A stretch of 64,000 nucleotides of DNA from Bacteroidota bacterium (GCA_016845175.1 JAERTD010000049.1:1-64000); one strand, 5' to 3'. Counted from the stretch's first letter, positions 16,282 through 25,678 are shown. A program made the numbers and translations. Notes: generated by a model not told the origin, from the sequence alone.

Positions 16282-18516
16282 TTATTTGACTATCAGTATT
16301 TTTCTGATTTTTGTTTTTTCATATTCAAGTTCCATTACGTATAGGCCAGCCATGAGGTGGTCAATCTTAATCTGCCCATTAGCTGAAAACTGAACAGTAT
16401 AGCACTTGCCCATTTGATCGTATAAGTTCACTGCTTTCGTAAATGAGTTGGAGAATGGGACTACAGAAATAATATCTGTGGCAGGGTTGGGGTAGATTAA
16501 TATATCAGATTCCTTTATAATTTCCTCCTGTCCATTCACGCAGTTTTCTTTGATTTCATCTTCGCTGCTACAACCTTCAGCATTGTGTGCGATATTGGAA
16601 TAGCCATTTTGCTCCAAAAGATAATCGCAGATTAAATCGATGCTGCATTGAGAAAGCGACGTATTGTATCGCAATGTTAAGCTGCTCAGTGTGCCCGCCT
16701 GGATGTTTTCAAGTCCTGTCAGGCTGGTAAGCAAAGGGCTTCCACTTATGCTGAGATCACGTATGATTTTCAGGTTGCTGAGTGCACTAATATCACTTAG
16801 GCTGGTGTTGTCAAGAGAGCCAAGTACCCAGCCCACACTGTCAAGACTATTTAAACCATCGAAGGATTCAAGTTGAGGTAGATCAAACAAAGATAGCCGG
16901 CTACCTATTTTTTCAAGATTGTCAATACCAGCCAAGGATCTGAGGTTTTCATTGCCGACGATGCGTAACCATTCTCCTACACGTGTCAGACTTTCCAATC
17001 CTTTTAGACTAGTAAGGTATTTGTTGCCATCGATCCACAAATCCCTTTCTACAAATTTAAGCCTTCCCAATCCTGTCAAATTACTTAATCCATTATTATA
17101 TCCAATGCGCATCATGCCATTAACCCGTTGCAGTGAATCCAGCCCAGTAAGGGATTTTAAATCATTATTCTGAATTATCAACCCTCCAGTTTCTTTGAGC
17201 ATTTCGAGTCCTGCCAGACTAGTCAGTTTTTGGTTGTTCACAATGCTCAAGCCCCCATGTATTGAAGATAGTTCGGACAGACCTTCAAGACTCATGAGTT
17301 CATTATTGTGGTCAATTACCAAACTTCCTCCAACAGATGTTATTTCACTCATATTGGTCAATTCGGTTAATGCATCGTTGCGTCTAATTTGAAACCATCC
17401 TCCAATATGGTTTAGTTTTGATAATGCCGATATGGATATTAAGCTGTCGTTATGGGTAATTTCTGTGTCACCTCCAATATATTCCAGTTGCTGTAAGCCA
17501 TCTAATGTTTTGATATCCAGATAAACAATATCTAAGTTCTTGTCAATTTTTCTCAATTGTTCAAGACCGTTAAGGCTGGTAAGTCTAGACTGTCCTCCAA
17601 TATATAAGCTACCCCCAATAGTTTCTAAACTATCTAAACCTGTCAGTGAGTTTAAAGAATCCGATCCCAGGTATAAATCACCACTGATCGAGCGAATACC
17701 CATAAGGCCGTTTACATGTGTTACAGTGCTTTTATAGCCCAGAGAAATTGATCCCTGTATATCCTGACAATTGTTGTAATCTGAGGAAAAACTATCAATT
17801 TGTGATTGAGTAATAAAATGATAATTACCAAAAGGCAGGCAGGAAAGTGTTGTGCCACAAGCATCGGCAATTTCGGCCGGACTGTTGCATCCTTCAGCAT
17901 TATCATAAATATTAACCGGGCCACTGGGGCTATTTAAATATTCGCACATATACTCAGCATGGCATTGGCTTAAGCTGTCGTTTTCATAGATTCTAATGGA
18001 AGAGGTTGTTGATAGGTCCACCAATGGCATCCCGGATAGACTTTTAATTTTTGAACCATATATATAGAATTGCCCCCTGATAGATTCCAAACTATCGAAG
18101 CCTGTAAAGTCTTCAATGCCATAAATAAGATAAAGATGTAAATCGCCCCCTATTTCTTTGAGGTTTTCAAGACCGGTGAAGTCTTTCAGGCCATTGAGTA
18201 CCATAAACTTTAGTGAACCTCCAATGTGTTCAATGTTGTTCAACCCATTTAAATCATCGATATATGGCCCACCATAATAAGGTGTTCCAATTGTTAGACT
18301 ACCCTCTATAGAATGAAGTTGAATGAGAGAGTCCAGATTATACACATGTCCGCCAATGACTACATCACCTTGTATGGATGTGCAATTGGGGTAATCGGAT
18401 GGAAATTTATCCACATCTTCCTGAGAATTTAAAGAAATCCCCTCGGGTAAACAAGATTGAGCAAATACGTAAAAGCTGAAAAAAAAGAAACTGAGGAATA
18501 GGATTGCCGTTTTCAT
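16282..18516 (-). CDS. T9SS-exported receptor-L-domain-like repeat protein (744 aa)
   Basis: Signal peptide (about 1-20, ending YVFAQ), then long arrays of about 22-24-residue repeats of the form L-x-G-L-x-x-L-x-x-I-G-G-x-L-x-I, as in receptor L domains/LRR-like solenoids. The array is built of two modules, each opening with SCLP...YPNC/YNNC..IQG and closing with a Cys-bearing cap (LSQCHAEYMCEYL...EGC and LSQCSIDLICDYL...EGC). The C-terminal 75 residues (ILIYPNPATDIISV...LMAGLYVMEL...KILIVK) are a type A T9SS sorting domain, so the protein is exported across the outer membrane and probably surface-attached. Adhesion or ligand recognition is inferred. Confidence 0.88.
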   Translation of the reverse strand: MKTAILFLSFFFFSFYVFAQSCLPEGISLNSQEDVDKFPSDYPNCTSIQGDVVIGGHVYNLDSLIQLHSIEGSLTIGTPYYGGPYIDDLNGLNNIEHIGGSLKFMVLNGLKDFTGLENLKEIGGDLHLYLIYGIEDFTGFDSLESIRGQFYIYGSKIKSLSGMPLVDLSTTSSIRIYENDSLSQCHAEYMCEYLNSPSGPVNIYDNAEGCNSPAEIADACGTTLSCLPFGNYHFITQSQIDSFSSDYNNCQDIQGSISLGYKSTVTHVNGLMGIRSISGDLYLGSDSLNSLTGLDSLETIGGSLYIGGQSRLTSLNGLEQLRKIDKNLDIVYLDIKTLDGLQQLEYIGGDTEITHNDSLISISALSKLNHIGGWFQIRRNDALTELTNMSEITSVGGSLVIDHNNELMSLEGLSELSSIHGGLSIVNNQKLTSLAGLEMLKETGGLIIQNNDLKSLTGLDSLQRVNGMMRIGYNNGLSNLTGLGRLKFVERDLWIDGNKYLTSLKGLESLTRVGEWLRIVGNENLRSLAGIDNLEKIGSRLSLFDLPQLESFDGLNSLDSVGWVLGSLDNTSLSDISALSNLKIIRDLSISGSPLLTSLTGLENIQAGTLSSLTLRYNTSLSQCSIDLICDYLLEQNGYSNIAHNAEGCSSEDEIKENCVNGQEEIIKESDILIYPNPATDIISVVPFSNSFTKAVNLYDQMGKCYTVQFSANGQIKIDHLMAGLYVMELEYEKTKIRKILIVK

Positions 18517-18621
18517 AAGGTCTTTATTCTATGACAATTGAGAAATGCAAAACCCTTACCCAATAGGTAAAGAAATAAGATTAAAAGATGCTTATTGATA
18601 AAATAAGCTAAGTCAGAGGGC

Positions 18622-19587
18622 TTACTGTCTCAAGGCGTCCAGGCAGATGGCCGTAGTTAAAGCTTTGCTTCCAAAATAATGACGGTGACTGCCATAATGG
18701 AAAAGGGCGTCGGCAGGCCAGGATCCATCGGTATTTTGAAGTTTTAATAATTGAGCCTTTTCATCATTGTTTTGAATACCCAGGGTGTTTGCCAGCGCTG
18801 ATCTCATGGCCAGATCCATGGTAAAGGAACTACTCCCGATGCGCTTATTGAGTTGCTCGACCAAAATGCTTGACAATTGTTTCTTCAGATGTTCAAAAAT
18901 ACATAGCCTACCCATAAAATAGAGGAAGGCATCCGGTGATTGGTAATAGCGACTGCCATTCAAATAAGCTTCACTTTCGCATACTTTCAGTAACCAGTCC
19001 TGGGTTGCTGAGAGTTCTGAAGCTCGGCCCAACAAACTGGCAAAATATAAGGCATTGGCAGCTACCACAGGATCCAGGTAATTCTTCCGTTCATGTGACA
19101 GCCATACCTGGATAATTTTATCTGCATTCTGGAAAGAAATAATCCTATCCAGAGCACGATTGGCTTCTTCAGCATCTACAAGTCCTGATTCACTCAGAAT
19201 TGAATATCCCAAAGCATTGACATCTGTATCCGGGGGATAGGCATCTCGATCCTCAAAAAATGTAAATAAATCTGGATGCTCCTGACCCTTAATATAAGCA
19301 ATTACAATTTTAGTTAAAGGATGCTTGGGTTGATAGTTGAGCAATATGTCTGCAATAACTATGGTAGAGAAGGGCTCGGCTGGTGATTCCTTTGGCTCTT
19401 GGTGCATGTCTCTTGAAGCACTAATATAGGAAGTAAAATATCCATTTCGGTGGTTCTCCTCCAGATATAGCCATCCTTTATCCAGGGCCATTTGCTGATT
19501 TTCTGTTGCTTTGGGAAGGGGTTCTCTGCGCATAGCTTCTTTAGGGGTGGTTGCCCGTTGGCTTCGAAGATGTCTCAATGCCTTCAT
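18622..19587 (-). CDS. Alpha/alpha-toroid (prenyltransferase/terpenoid-cyclase-like) protein (321 aa)
   Basis: No signal peptide. Helical repeats with ENHRNGYFTSYIS, PDTDVNALGYSIL and, near the C-terminus, LLKLQNTDGSWPADALFHYG...FGSKALTTAICLDALRQ. The last segment is the QxxDGSW (QW-like) motif of squalene/diterpene cyclases and related alpha/alpha toroids, ending in the usual T-A-x-x-L-x-A-L helix. PDTDV resembles but does not match the catalytic DxDD of class II cyclases, so catalysis is uncertain. Length is about half that of squalene-hopene cyclase, corresponding to one toroid. No isoprenoid genes lie nearby. Could be a binding scaffold rather than an enzyme. Confidence 0.65.
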   Translation of the reverse strand: MKALRHLRSQRATTPKEAMRREPLPKATENQQMALDKGWLYLEENHRNGYFTSYISASRDMHQEPKESPAEPFSTIVIADILLNYQPKHPLTKIVIAYIKGQEHPDLFTFFEDRDAYPPDTDVNALGYSILSESGLVDAEEANRALDRIISFQNADKIIQVWLSHERKNYLDPVVAANALYFASLLGRASELSATQDWLLKVCESEAYLNGSRYYQSPDAFLYFMGRLCIFEHLKKQLSSILVEQLNKRIGSSSFTMDLAMRSALANTLGIQNNDEKAQLLKLQNTDGSWPADALFHYGSHRHYFGSKALTTAICLDALRQ

Positions 19588-19692
19588 GTGGGTATCATCT
19601 AAAACACCAGTCGAAAAAGCAAAGGTCTTGTTTTTTTTTATACAAGTTGGGTTTTTGTCAGTATTCGATTATGGTCAACCGATTATCTATAA

Positions 19693-20730
19693 TCAATAAC
19701 TGGTTTCATCGAGTTGTACCTTACCTCTGAAGGTGATATATACAAATGTAGTATAAGCGATGACCAGTGGTGTGCCAATGGCTGCGAAAATCAACATGAT
19801 TTTCAGGGTTTTCGTGGAGGAGGCTGCATTATATATATCAATGGTGTAAGCTGGGTCCACTGTTGAAATAAGCATGTTTGGATAAAGCTCAAGGGCAACG
19901 AGTATCAACAGTAGTGCGATGGTGATGGAAGAAAATACAAAGGCATAGAGGAATTTCTTTTTGCTGGCCAATCGGGGAACATTGGCAATGCTCAACACCG
20001 CAAGAACAGGAACTACGAAAAGAATAGGATCCTCTATAAAAGTGGCTGACAGTTGAGGAAGGTATAGGAAGGTGTATAGGCTCATAAGTGCGAAGCTGAT
20101 CACAAAGAAGAGCATACCTCTTTTGAGCAGGAACAGCAATTTTTCATACATCTTCCCCTCAGTTTTCATAAGCAGGAATATGGCGCCATGCATCATGAAT
20201 AAGGCAAGCGTGGTGATACCTACAACCAAAGCATAGGGATTAAGAAACTCGAAGAAGCCACTTCCCTGATATATGTAGTCCTTTCCTATGGCAATACCTT
20301 GTAGTACATTCCCCAATACTACTCCCAGCAAGAAGGCCAGCATAATACTGGAAATACTATAGAGAATATCCCAGGTTTTCTTCCACCATTTCATCTCTTC
20401 TTTGCCTCTAAATTCTATGGCGATAGCCCTGAAAATGATGAATACCAGAAAAAGTATAAAGGGGATATACATGGAGGAAAATAAGGCAGCATACATGATA
20501 GGAAAACCGGCAAATAGTGCGCCACCACCAATAACAAGCCACACCTCATTGCCATCCCAAACTGGCCCAACTGCATTGAGCGCAATACGCCGGTTGATTT
20601 CTTTTTTGAAAAACAAATGCCATGCCCCGGCGCCAAAGTCAAAGCCATCTAAAATCGCATAGCCTGAAAATAGTCCTCCAACAACCAGAAACCACCATGT
20701 GGGATAATCCAATCCTAAAAAAGTTTCCAT
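19693..20730 (-). CDS. cydB: Cytochrome bd oxidase subunit II (345 aa)
   Basis: Polytopic inner-membrane protein with the CydB opening PTWWFLVVGGLFSGYAILDG and FDFGAGAWHLFF. The blocks GPVWDGNEVWLVIGGGALFAG and AIEFRGKEEMKWWKKTWD follow, all diagnostic for subunit II. It is 6 bp after cydA and completes the high-affinity quinol oxidase. Length matches the family (330-380 aa). The complex oxidises quinol and reduces O2 without proton pumping and works at low oxygen and under sulfide or NO stress, which may matter given the sulfur-relay genes just upstream. Confidence 0.95.
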   Translation of the reverse strand: METFLGLDYPTWWFLVVGGLFSGYAILDGFDFGAGAWHLFFKKEINRRIALNAVGPVWDGNEVWLVIGGGALFAGFPIMYAALFSSMYIPFILFLVFIIFRAIAIEFRGKEEMKWWKKTWDILYSISSIMLAFLLGVVLGNVLQGIAIGKDYIYQGSGFFEFLNPYALVVGITTLALFMMHGAIFLLMKTEGKMYEKLLFLLKRGMLFFVISFALMSLYTFLYLPQLSATFIEDPILFVVPVLAVLSIANVPRLASKKKFLYAFVFSSITIALLLILVALELYPNMLISTVDPAYTIDIYNAASSTKTLKIMLIFAAIGTPLVIAYTTFVYITFRGKVQLDETSY

Positions 20731-20736
20731 GAAGCC

Positions 20737-22116
20737 TTAGTTTTTAGTAAATACCTTTGAAATACTCTCCGTTAGTGGACGATCCGTGTCCTTGGAGTCA
20801 TCATATGGGCCGTGTTTAATCTTCTTATCCAATAAATAGATAAAGAGCACAAGCAGTAGGCTGTACACACAAAAGAATAGTATCAATGAAAATAACACCT
20901 GATTGGCTGAGACCGACTGAGAAAAGGCTTCGTTGGTTTTAAGTAAGCCGTATACTACCCAGGGTTGCCGACCCATTTCTGCAGCAAACCAGCCTGCCTG
21001 ATTGGCTATTTGTGGCAATAGAGCTGCAAAAATAAATAAGCGAATCAGCCAGCGTTGTTCAAATAGTGTGCCACGCCACCAGTAAAAACAAGCCAGCAGA
21101 CTTAATAGGATAAGTGCCATTCCAATGGCCACCATGATGTGGTAAAATTGGAAAACTGCGTTCACCTGACCAGGGCGTTCATCTTCGGGGAAGGCGTCCA
21201 ATCCGGTTACCGGAGCATCGAAATCATAATGAAGCAAAAAGGAAAGACCGCCCGGTATTCCTATGCCTACTACTTTCTTGTTAACCTCATCAACCCATCC
21301 CAACAGATACAAATCAGCAGCAGCGCTGTCTGCATAATGCCCTTCCAGTGCTGCCAGTTTTGCCGGTTGATTTACGGCTACACCTTCGGCAGAAATGTGA
21401 CCACTTTCCAGCTGAGCCAATGCAAATACCGTAGCAACCACGAGTGTGATTTTAAAGGCCCGTTTTGACAGTTCTACATAGCGACCTTTGATAAGGTAGA
21501 AGGCGTGCACACTAAGAATCAGAAAGGCTCCAGCTAGAAATGCACCCATCCATACATGGAACAGTCGGTCCATACTGGAAGGATTAAAAACCATGGCCCA
21601 AAAATCAGTAATTTCTGCCCGGGCATGTATGCCTTCTCCTACAATATGATAGCCTGCCGGAGTCTGTTGCCAGCTGTTGGCGACTACTATCCATACTGCT
21701 GAGAACATGGAGCCAAAAAACACACCGATGGTTGATACCAGGTGTACCCATGGTTTGACTCTGTTCCACCCAAACAATAGTATGCCAAGAAAACCACTTT
21801 CAAGTGCGAAGGCAAAGATCCCTTCTGCTGCCAGGGCGCTACCAAAAACATCTCCCACATACATGGAATAAGTAGCCCAATTGGTGCCAAATTCAAACTC
21901 CATAACAATGCCTGTGACCACTCCTATCCCAAAGGTCAGGGCAAAAATTTTGGTCCAAAACTTGGCCAGAATATGGTATTCTTTGTTCTTGGTAATATTA
22001 TAGAGGCTTTCAAATATGACCAATAACAACCCAATACCAATGGAGAGGGGAGGATAGATATAATGAAAGGCAATAGTAAACGCAAACTGAATGCGTGCCA
22101 GAATTTCAACTTCCAT
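20737..22116 (-). CDS. cydA: Cytochrome bd oxidase subunit I (459 aa)
   Basis: The N-terminal LARIQFAFTIAFHYIYPPLS carries the heme b595 ligand His18. EFGTNWATYSMYVGDVFGSALAAEG and the conserved GRQPWVVYGLLKT (the quinol-site GRxPW) are diagnostic for CydA. At 459 aa it lacks the longer C-terminal Q-loop extension of E. coli CydA. Directly followed by cydB. It starts 114 bp downstream of the cysteine desulfurase gene, so it may be read through from the DsrC operon or have its own promoter in that gap; no clear TAnnTTTG is seen there. Confidence 0.95.
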   Translation of the reverse strand: MEVEILARIQFAFTIAFHYIYPPLSIGIGLLLVIFESLYNITKNKEYHILAKFWTKIFALTFGIGVVTGIVMEFEFGTNWATYSMYVGDVFGSALAAEGIFAFALESGFLGILLFGWNRVKPWVHLVSTIGVFFGSMFSAVWIVVANSWQQTPAGYHIVGEGIHARAEITDFWAMVFNPSSMDRLFHVWMGAFLAGAFLILSVHAFYLIKGRYVELSKRAFKITLVVATVFALAQLESGHISAEGVAVNQPAKLAALEGHYADSAAADLYLLGWVDEVNKKVVGIGIPGGLSFLLHYDFDAPVTGLDAFPEDERPGQVNAVFQFYHIMVAIGMALILLSLLACFYWWRGTLFEQRWLIRLFIFAALLPQIANQAGWFAAEMGRQPWVVYGLLKTNEAFSQSVSANQVLFSLILFFCVYSLLLVLFIYLLDKKIKHGPYDDSKDTDRPLTESISKVFTKN

Positions 22117-22230
22117 AATGCTTCGGTTTAATGGCGTAGTTACAGAAGCCCTGTTCAGGACAAGGCAGGTAAAAATACGAAATACTAATCAGCAATGCCT
22201 GTTTAAAAACAAGAAATGCCGGGAATTAGC

Positions 22231-23391
22231 CTAATTTTTAATGGAGGCAATATCTTTTAGTGCTTCAATGGCTTTGTCGATGTTTTCATCGGTATTAAAT
22301 GGTCCGATACTTAGGCGAACGGCTCCGTGAATATCTACGGTTCCTAACAGTTCATGAACCTTTGGAGCACAATGTAATCCGGTTCTGCAAGCGATGTCGA
22401 AATCAACATCCATCATCATGCCCACGTCACCGGCTTCAAAACCATTGACATTCAGGCATAAGACAGGATTCTGATTTTCAGTATTTTCAGCGCAATAAGT
22501 AGTGATACCGGGAATCTCCTGAGCACTTCTTCTCAGACGGTCCCACAACTCAATTTCCTGTTTGTGCAGATTGGCCATGCCTTTGTCGAGTACCCATTTT
22601 ACACCAGCATGCAAACCAGCAACACCAACCAGGTTCATGGTCCCACATTCGAGCCTGTAAGGAAAGGCTTCCAGATGAGTTTTAACTGCGGAACGGACGC
22701 CTGTGCCTCCAAATCGGGTACCTTTAACGGGCACACCTTCCATCACATAGGATCCTCCAATACCTGTGGGGCCCATCAAACATTTATGACCGGTGAATGC
22801 CAGGGCATCAATACCCATGTCTTTCATATCGATGGGTATGGCGCCTGCACTCTGGCTGCTATCGACCACGAAAAGCACCCCGTGTTCTTTGCATATTTTG
22901 CCAATTTCTTTGAGCGGCTGAATAGTGCCAATCACATTGGAGCTGTGGTTGATAATTACCAGTTTGGTGTTTTTCTTAAAGGCCTTTTTGATGTCGTCAG
23001 GGTCCACATAACCATGACTGTCGAAGTGTACATGGGTGACTTCGATGGTGCCATCCAATTCCAGGTGATGCAAGGGTCTCAATACAGAATTGTGTTCCAG
23101 CATAGTGGTCACCACATGATCGCCTTTTTCTGTCATCCCCTGTAACAGCATATTCAATGAATCACTGGCATTATAACTGAATGTCAGACGGTCGGGGTCA
23201 TCACCATTAAAAAGATTGGTAAGCATCCTTCTGGTTTCGGTCACCATTTCTTCAGTTTCAATGGCGGCATCAAAACCAGAACGTCCTGGGTTTACTCCAT
23301 GATTCCGGTAAAAGGAATCCATAAATGCATACACTTCCTCGGGTTTTGGAAAAGTGGTAGCTGAGTTATCTAAATAGGTTAATTGACTCAT
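22231..23391 (-). CDS. PLP-dependent cysteine desulfurase family protein, EF2568 type (386 aa)
   Basis: Class V aminotransferase fold: YLDNSATTFPKPEEVYAFM at the start, LEHNSVLRPL, VDSSQSAGAIPIDMKDMGID with the PLP-contacting Asp, and the Schiff-base Lys in AFTGHKCLMGPTGIGG. The active-site Cys is in RTGLHCAP (Cys341). The RTGxHCAP loop and GTMNLVGVAGL are typical of the EF2568 subgroup rather than IscS or SufS. It should release sulfur from cysteine as an enzyme persulfide. It lies 21 bp after the HdrD/DsrK-like gene, placing a sulfur donor in the same operon as DsrC. That it loads DsrC is inference. Confidence 0.88.
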   Translation of the reverse strand: MSQLTYLDNSATTFPKPEEVYAFMDSFYRNHGVNPGRSGFDAAIETEEMVTETRRMLTNLFNGDDPDRLTFSYNASDSLNMLLQGMTEKGDHVVTTMLEHNSVLRPLHHLELDGTIEVTHVHFDSHGYVDPDDIKKAFKKNTKLVIINHSSNVIGTIQPLKEIGKICKEHGVLFVVDSSQSAGAIPIDMKDMGIDALAFTGHKCLMGPTGIGGSYVMEGVPVKGTRFGGTGVRSAVKTHLEAFPYRLECGTMNLVGVAGLHAGVKWVLDKGMANLHKQEIELWDRLRRSAQEIPGITTYCAENTENQNPVLCLNVNGFEAGDVGMMMDVDFDIACRTGLHCAPKVHELLGTVDIHGAVRLSIGPFNTDENIDKAIEALKDIASIKN

Positions 23392-23412
23392 GGTTATGTT
23401 TTTAATTGTTTG

Positions 23413-24723
23413 TTAATTCGATTCTTCATTTTCAAGAACTATGGCATCCGCAACAATTTCACCCAGGGTCATAATCTTGATACCCAGTTTGTAGGTGACA
23501 TTGAGTTGGGTTAACTGGTCCACACAATTGTGACAAGGGGTGGCTATAATTTCTGCACCAGAGGCTTTGATTTGATCGGCTTTTATTTTACCAATGGCCA
23601 TCCGTCTGTCGTTGTATTCACTCATGGCAAGTTGCCCGCCACCACCGCCACAACAAATGTTGTCGTTTCCATGGGGAGTCATCTCCACAAAATCAGACAC
23701 ACAGGCATTGAGGATGTAGCGTTGTTCTTTCCAGATACCACCACTTCGGGCCAGATTACATGGGTCATGAAGACTCACTTTTTGTGTGATTTTTGCCGGA
23801 TCTACCTTGAGTCTTCCTTCCCTGATATAGGAGGCCAGTAATTCAACCGAAGTGAACACATCAAAAGGATAGGTTTTCTTTAAATAGTTGGGTCCTTCCC
23901 ATCTGAAGGCTCTTGAACCATGTCCGCACTCTGCCAATACACAGCTTTTGGCTCCCAATCGCTCCACTTCATCATAGAGTCTTTGTGTGATAACGGCAGC
24001 TTCTTTATAATTTCCTGAGTAGTAGGCGTAATTGGTGATGTCATACATCTTAGTGGACAATGTCCAGCTTTCCTTGGCTGCATGAAACACCTTGGCCATG
24101 GCAGAAATGGATAAAGGGAAGAATTTGGGTTCCCTTGGATTCAGTGTGTATAAAATATCTTTTCCTTCCTCATCCAAATGGATTTTCGCTTCATCATCAT
24201 TTACCTCGAACTGCAGATCTTCTTCCAGCCACTCCAAAGTTTCCACAAATTCCTCTTTGGGAATGGACATATTATTTCCCGATTCCAAAGCGGCATCTAT
24301 GGTGGATTGTAAAGTTTCAGGTATCATATCCATAGCCGATAGCATCTCTCTTCCTTTTTTCACCACATAACTGATATCGACACCAATGGAGCAGTGTGTA
24401 ACACACCTTCCACATAAGGTACAGGCTCCAAACAACAGATCCACCATTTCATTGGCAGCCTCATCATCAAGACTTCTGGCTCCTACCAATGATGGAAAGA
24501 ATTTACCGCTAAAGGTTTGGTAACGGCGGTATATGGATGAAACCAATTCTACTTTCGTAGCTGGTATAAAGCGTGCTTCAGGCATCGCGTTGTAATAGAC
24601 GCAACTGTTCGCACACAATCCACAATGCACACAGGCATTCATATGGGTCTGTAGTTTTCCGTCTTCCTTGTTGGATAAAACCTCCAGCCCTTTTTTCTTT
24701 TTCTCTATCGTGATAATTTCCAT
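23413..24723 (-). CDS. HdrD/DsrK-like Fe-S oxidoreductase (436 aa)
   Basis: Two N-terminal 4Fe-4S motifs (CVHCGLCANSC and CTLCGRCVTHC, each CxxCxxCxxxC) are followed by heterodisulfide-reductase CCG elements: an ECGHGSRAFRW half and a complete C-x34-CCG-x37-CxxC pattern (DPC...CCGGGG...PCHNC). The complete CCG binds the noncubane 4Fe-4S cluster of HdrB/HdrD/DsrK that cleaves disulfides. The ATG at 24723 is chosen because it begins 1 bp after the upstream stop (TAGCATG); an in-frame ATG at 24750 would overlap that gene. With the preceding cytochrome b subunit it resembles the two-subunit DsrMK/HdrDE quinone-linked disulfide reductase. DsrC is the obvious partner. Confidence 0.88.
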   Translation of the reverse strand: MEIITIEKKKKGLEVLSNKEDGKLQTHMNACVHCGLCANSCVYYNAMPEARFIPATKVELVSSIYRRYQTFSGKFFPSLVGARSLDDEAANEMVDLLFGACTLCGRCVTHCSIGVDISYVVKKGREMLSAMDMIPETLQSTIDAALESGNNMSIPKEEFVETLEWLEEDLQFEVNDDEAKIHLDEEGKDILYTLNPREPKFFPLSISAMAKVFHAAKESWTLSTKMYDITNYAYYSGNYKEAAVITQRLYDEVERLGAKSCVLAECGHGSRAFRWEGPNYLKKTYPFDVFTSVELLASYIREGRLKVDPAKITQKVSLHDPCNLARSGGIWKEQRYILNACVSDFVEMTPHGNDNICCGGGGGQLAMSEYNDRRMAIGKIKADQIKASGAEIIATPCHNCVDQLTQLNVTYKLGIKIMTLGEIVADAIVLENEESN

Positions 24724-24724
24724 G

Positions 24725-25351
24725 CTAAGATTGTTTTGAAGGCCAAACATTTCTGCTTCCGAAAAAGATACCCAAATGATAACGTGCAGCGAAGAAATAC
24801 ACCAAATGTTTCAGTTTTCCCAAGGGTATGTAAAGCAATAGCAGGCTTGCGGATACATAATAAACTGCTACGAAATCCTGACTAAGCAAGAGCGCTACAG
24901 TAGCTAATTGAAACAGGCTTACCAGTATATTGGAAAGATAGTCATCGGGATTTGAGAGTGCCCGTAATTGAGAGCTGCTGATTCTTTTCAATAGTATAGC
25001 CAGACCTGAAACTGCAGTAACAGAAAAAACTGCCACAAGAATATAGGTGAGTATTCCGCTTGGGTATAAACCAAGGGATAATAAGATCAGCAAAAACAGG
25101 CTCAGAAAGGTGCCCATATGATAAAGTAATCCTCCGATATAGGTCGGCAAGTGCATATAAGCCGATTCCTTTTTCGCAGGATGCATGGCTCCAGTGAAAG
25201 AGTAACGAACTGAAGCAGAAACATCGCCACTGGGTTTTGCATAATCCTTAGGTTTTCCGGCCCGGATGACCTTAAAGGTATGGATGATACAACTACTGAG
25301 GCAAATAACGGCCGATAGGGTGGCCAGCCAATGATACCATAACATAATCAA
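24725..25351 (-). CDS. NarI/HdrE/DsrM-like membrane cytochrome b subunit (208 aa)
   Basis: Five or so hydrophobic spans and the NarI-type plan: MLWYHWLATLSAVICLSS at the start, a cytoplasmic loop with RYSFTGAMHPAKKESAY, then LPTYIGGLLYHMGTFLSLFL and the C-terminal IPLGKLKHLVYFFAARYHLG. The paired His of the last helix region and the His in YHMGTF are candidates for heme b ligands, as in NarI and DsrM. It lies between dsrC (9 bp) and the HdrD/DsrK-like gene (start 1 bp after its stop). It probably passes electrons between menaquinone and the Fe-S subunit at the cytoplasmic face. Confidence 0.82.
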   Translation of the reverse strand: MIMLWYHWLATLSAVICLSSCIIHTFKVIRAGKPKDYAKPSGDVSASVRYSFTGAMHPAKKESAYMHLPTYIGGLLYHMGTFLSLFLLILLSLGLYPSGILTYILVAVFSVTAVSGLAILLKRISSSQLRALSNPDDYLSNILVSLFQLATVALLLSQDFVAVYYVSASLLLLYIPLGKLKHLVYFFAARYHLGIFFGSRNVWPSKQS

Positions 25352-25360
25352 AGATTTTGA

Positions 25361-25678
25361 TTAGACACATCCATCAGGTTTTGGCAATCCAGCCACACGA
25401 CAAGCACCACGAGCGGGTCCCAGTGGGAATAGCTCATATATTTCCCTGAGCCGAATACCGGTTTCTTTACAAATGGTACGGATCATGGGGGCCATACCTT
25501 TTTCTTCATAATTGCGTCTGATGATTTTTACAATGGCCCAGTGTTTTTCGCTCATTTCTTCGATGCCATCATATTTGGCTATCAAACTGGCCACCTCGTC
25601 ATTCCATATTTCAGGCTGAGATAAGAATCCATCTCCATCTACTTCAAATACTTTGTTTTCAATTTCTAATGTTGGCAT
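25361..25678 (-). CDS. dsrC: DsrC/TusE family sulfur-carrier protein with both arm cysteines (105 aa)
   Basis: Full-length DsrC fold. The C-terminal arm LFPLGPARGACRVAGLPKPD ends G-C-V, so Cys104 is penultimate and Cys93 lies 11 residues before it. This two-Cys arm distinguishes true DsrC from TusE-like proteins with only the terminal Cys and lets DsrC form the intramolecular disulfide or carry a trisulfide. It sits 17 bp after the small Cys-rich gene and 9 bp before the cytochrome b gene. No dsrAB, tusBCD or dsrEFH genes are present, so its sulfur input is probably the downstream cysteine desulfurase or an unlinked system. Confidence 0.92.
   Translation of the reverse strand: MPTLEIENKVFEVDGDGFLSQPEIWNDEVASLIAKYDGIEEMSEKHWAIVKIIRRNYEEKGMAPMIRTICKETGIRLREIYELFPLGPARGACRVAGLPKPDGCV

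Noticed and set aside
16664-17737. Several 60-85-codon plus-strand ORFs
   Set aside because: Antisense shadows of the solenoid repeats in the T9SS protein, repeating with the same period.
22564-23145. 193-codon plus-strand ORF
   Set aside because: Lies entirely antisense to the cysteine desulfurase gene; the composition is that of the complementary strand and no family fits.
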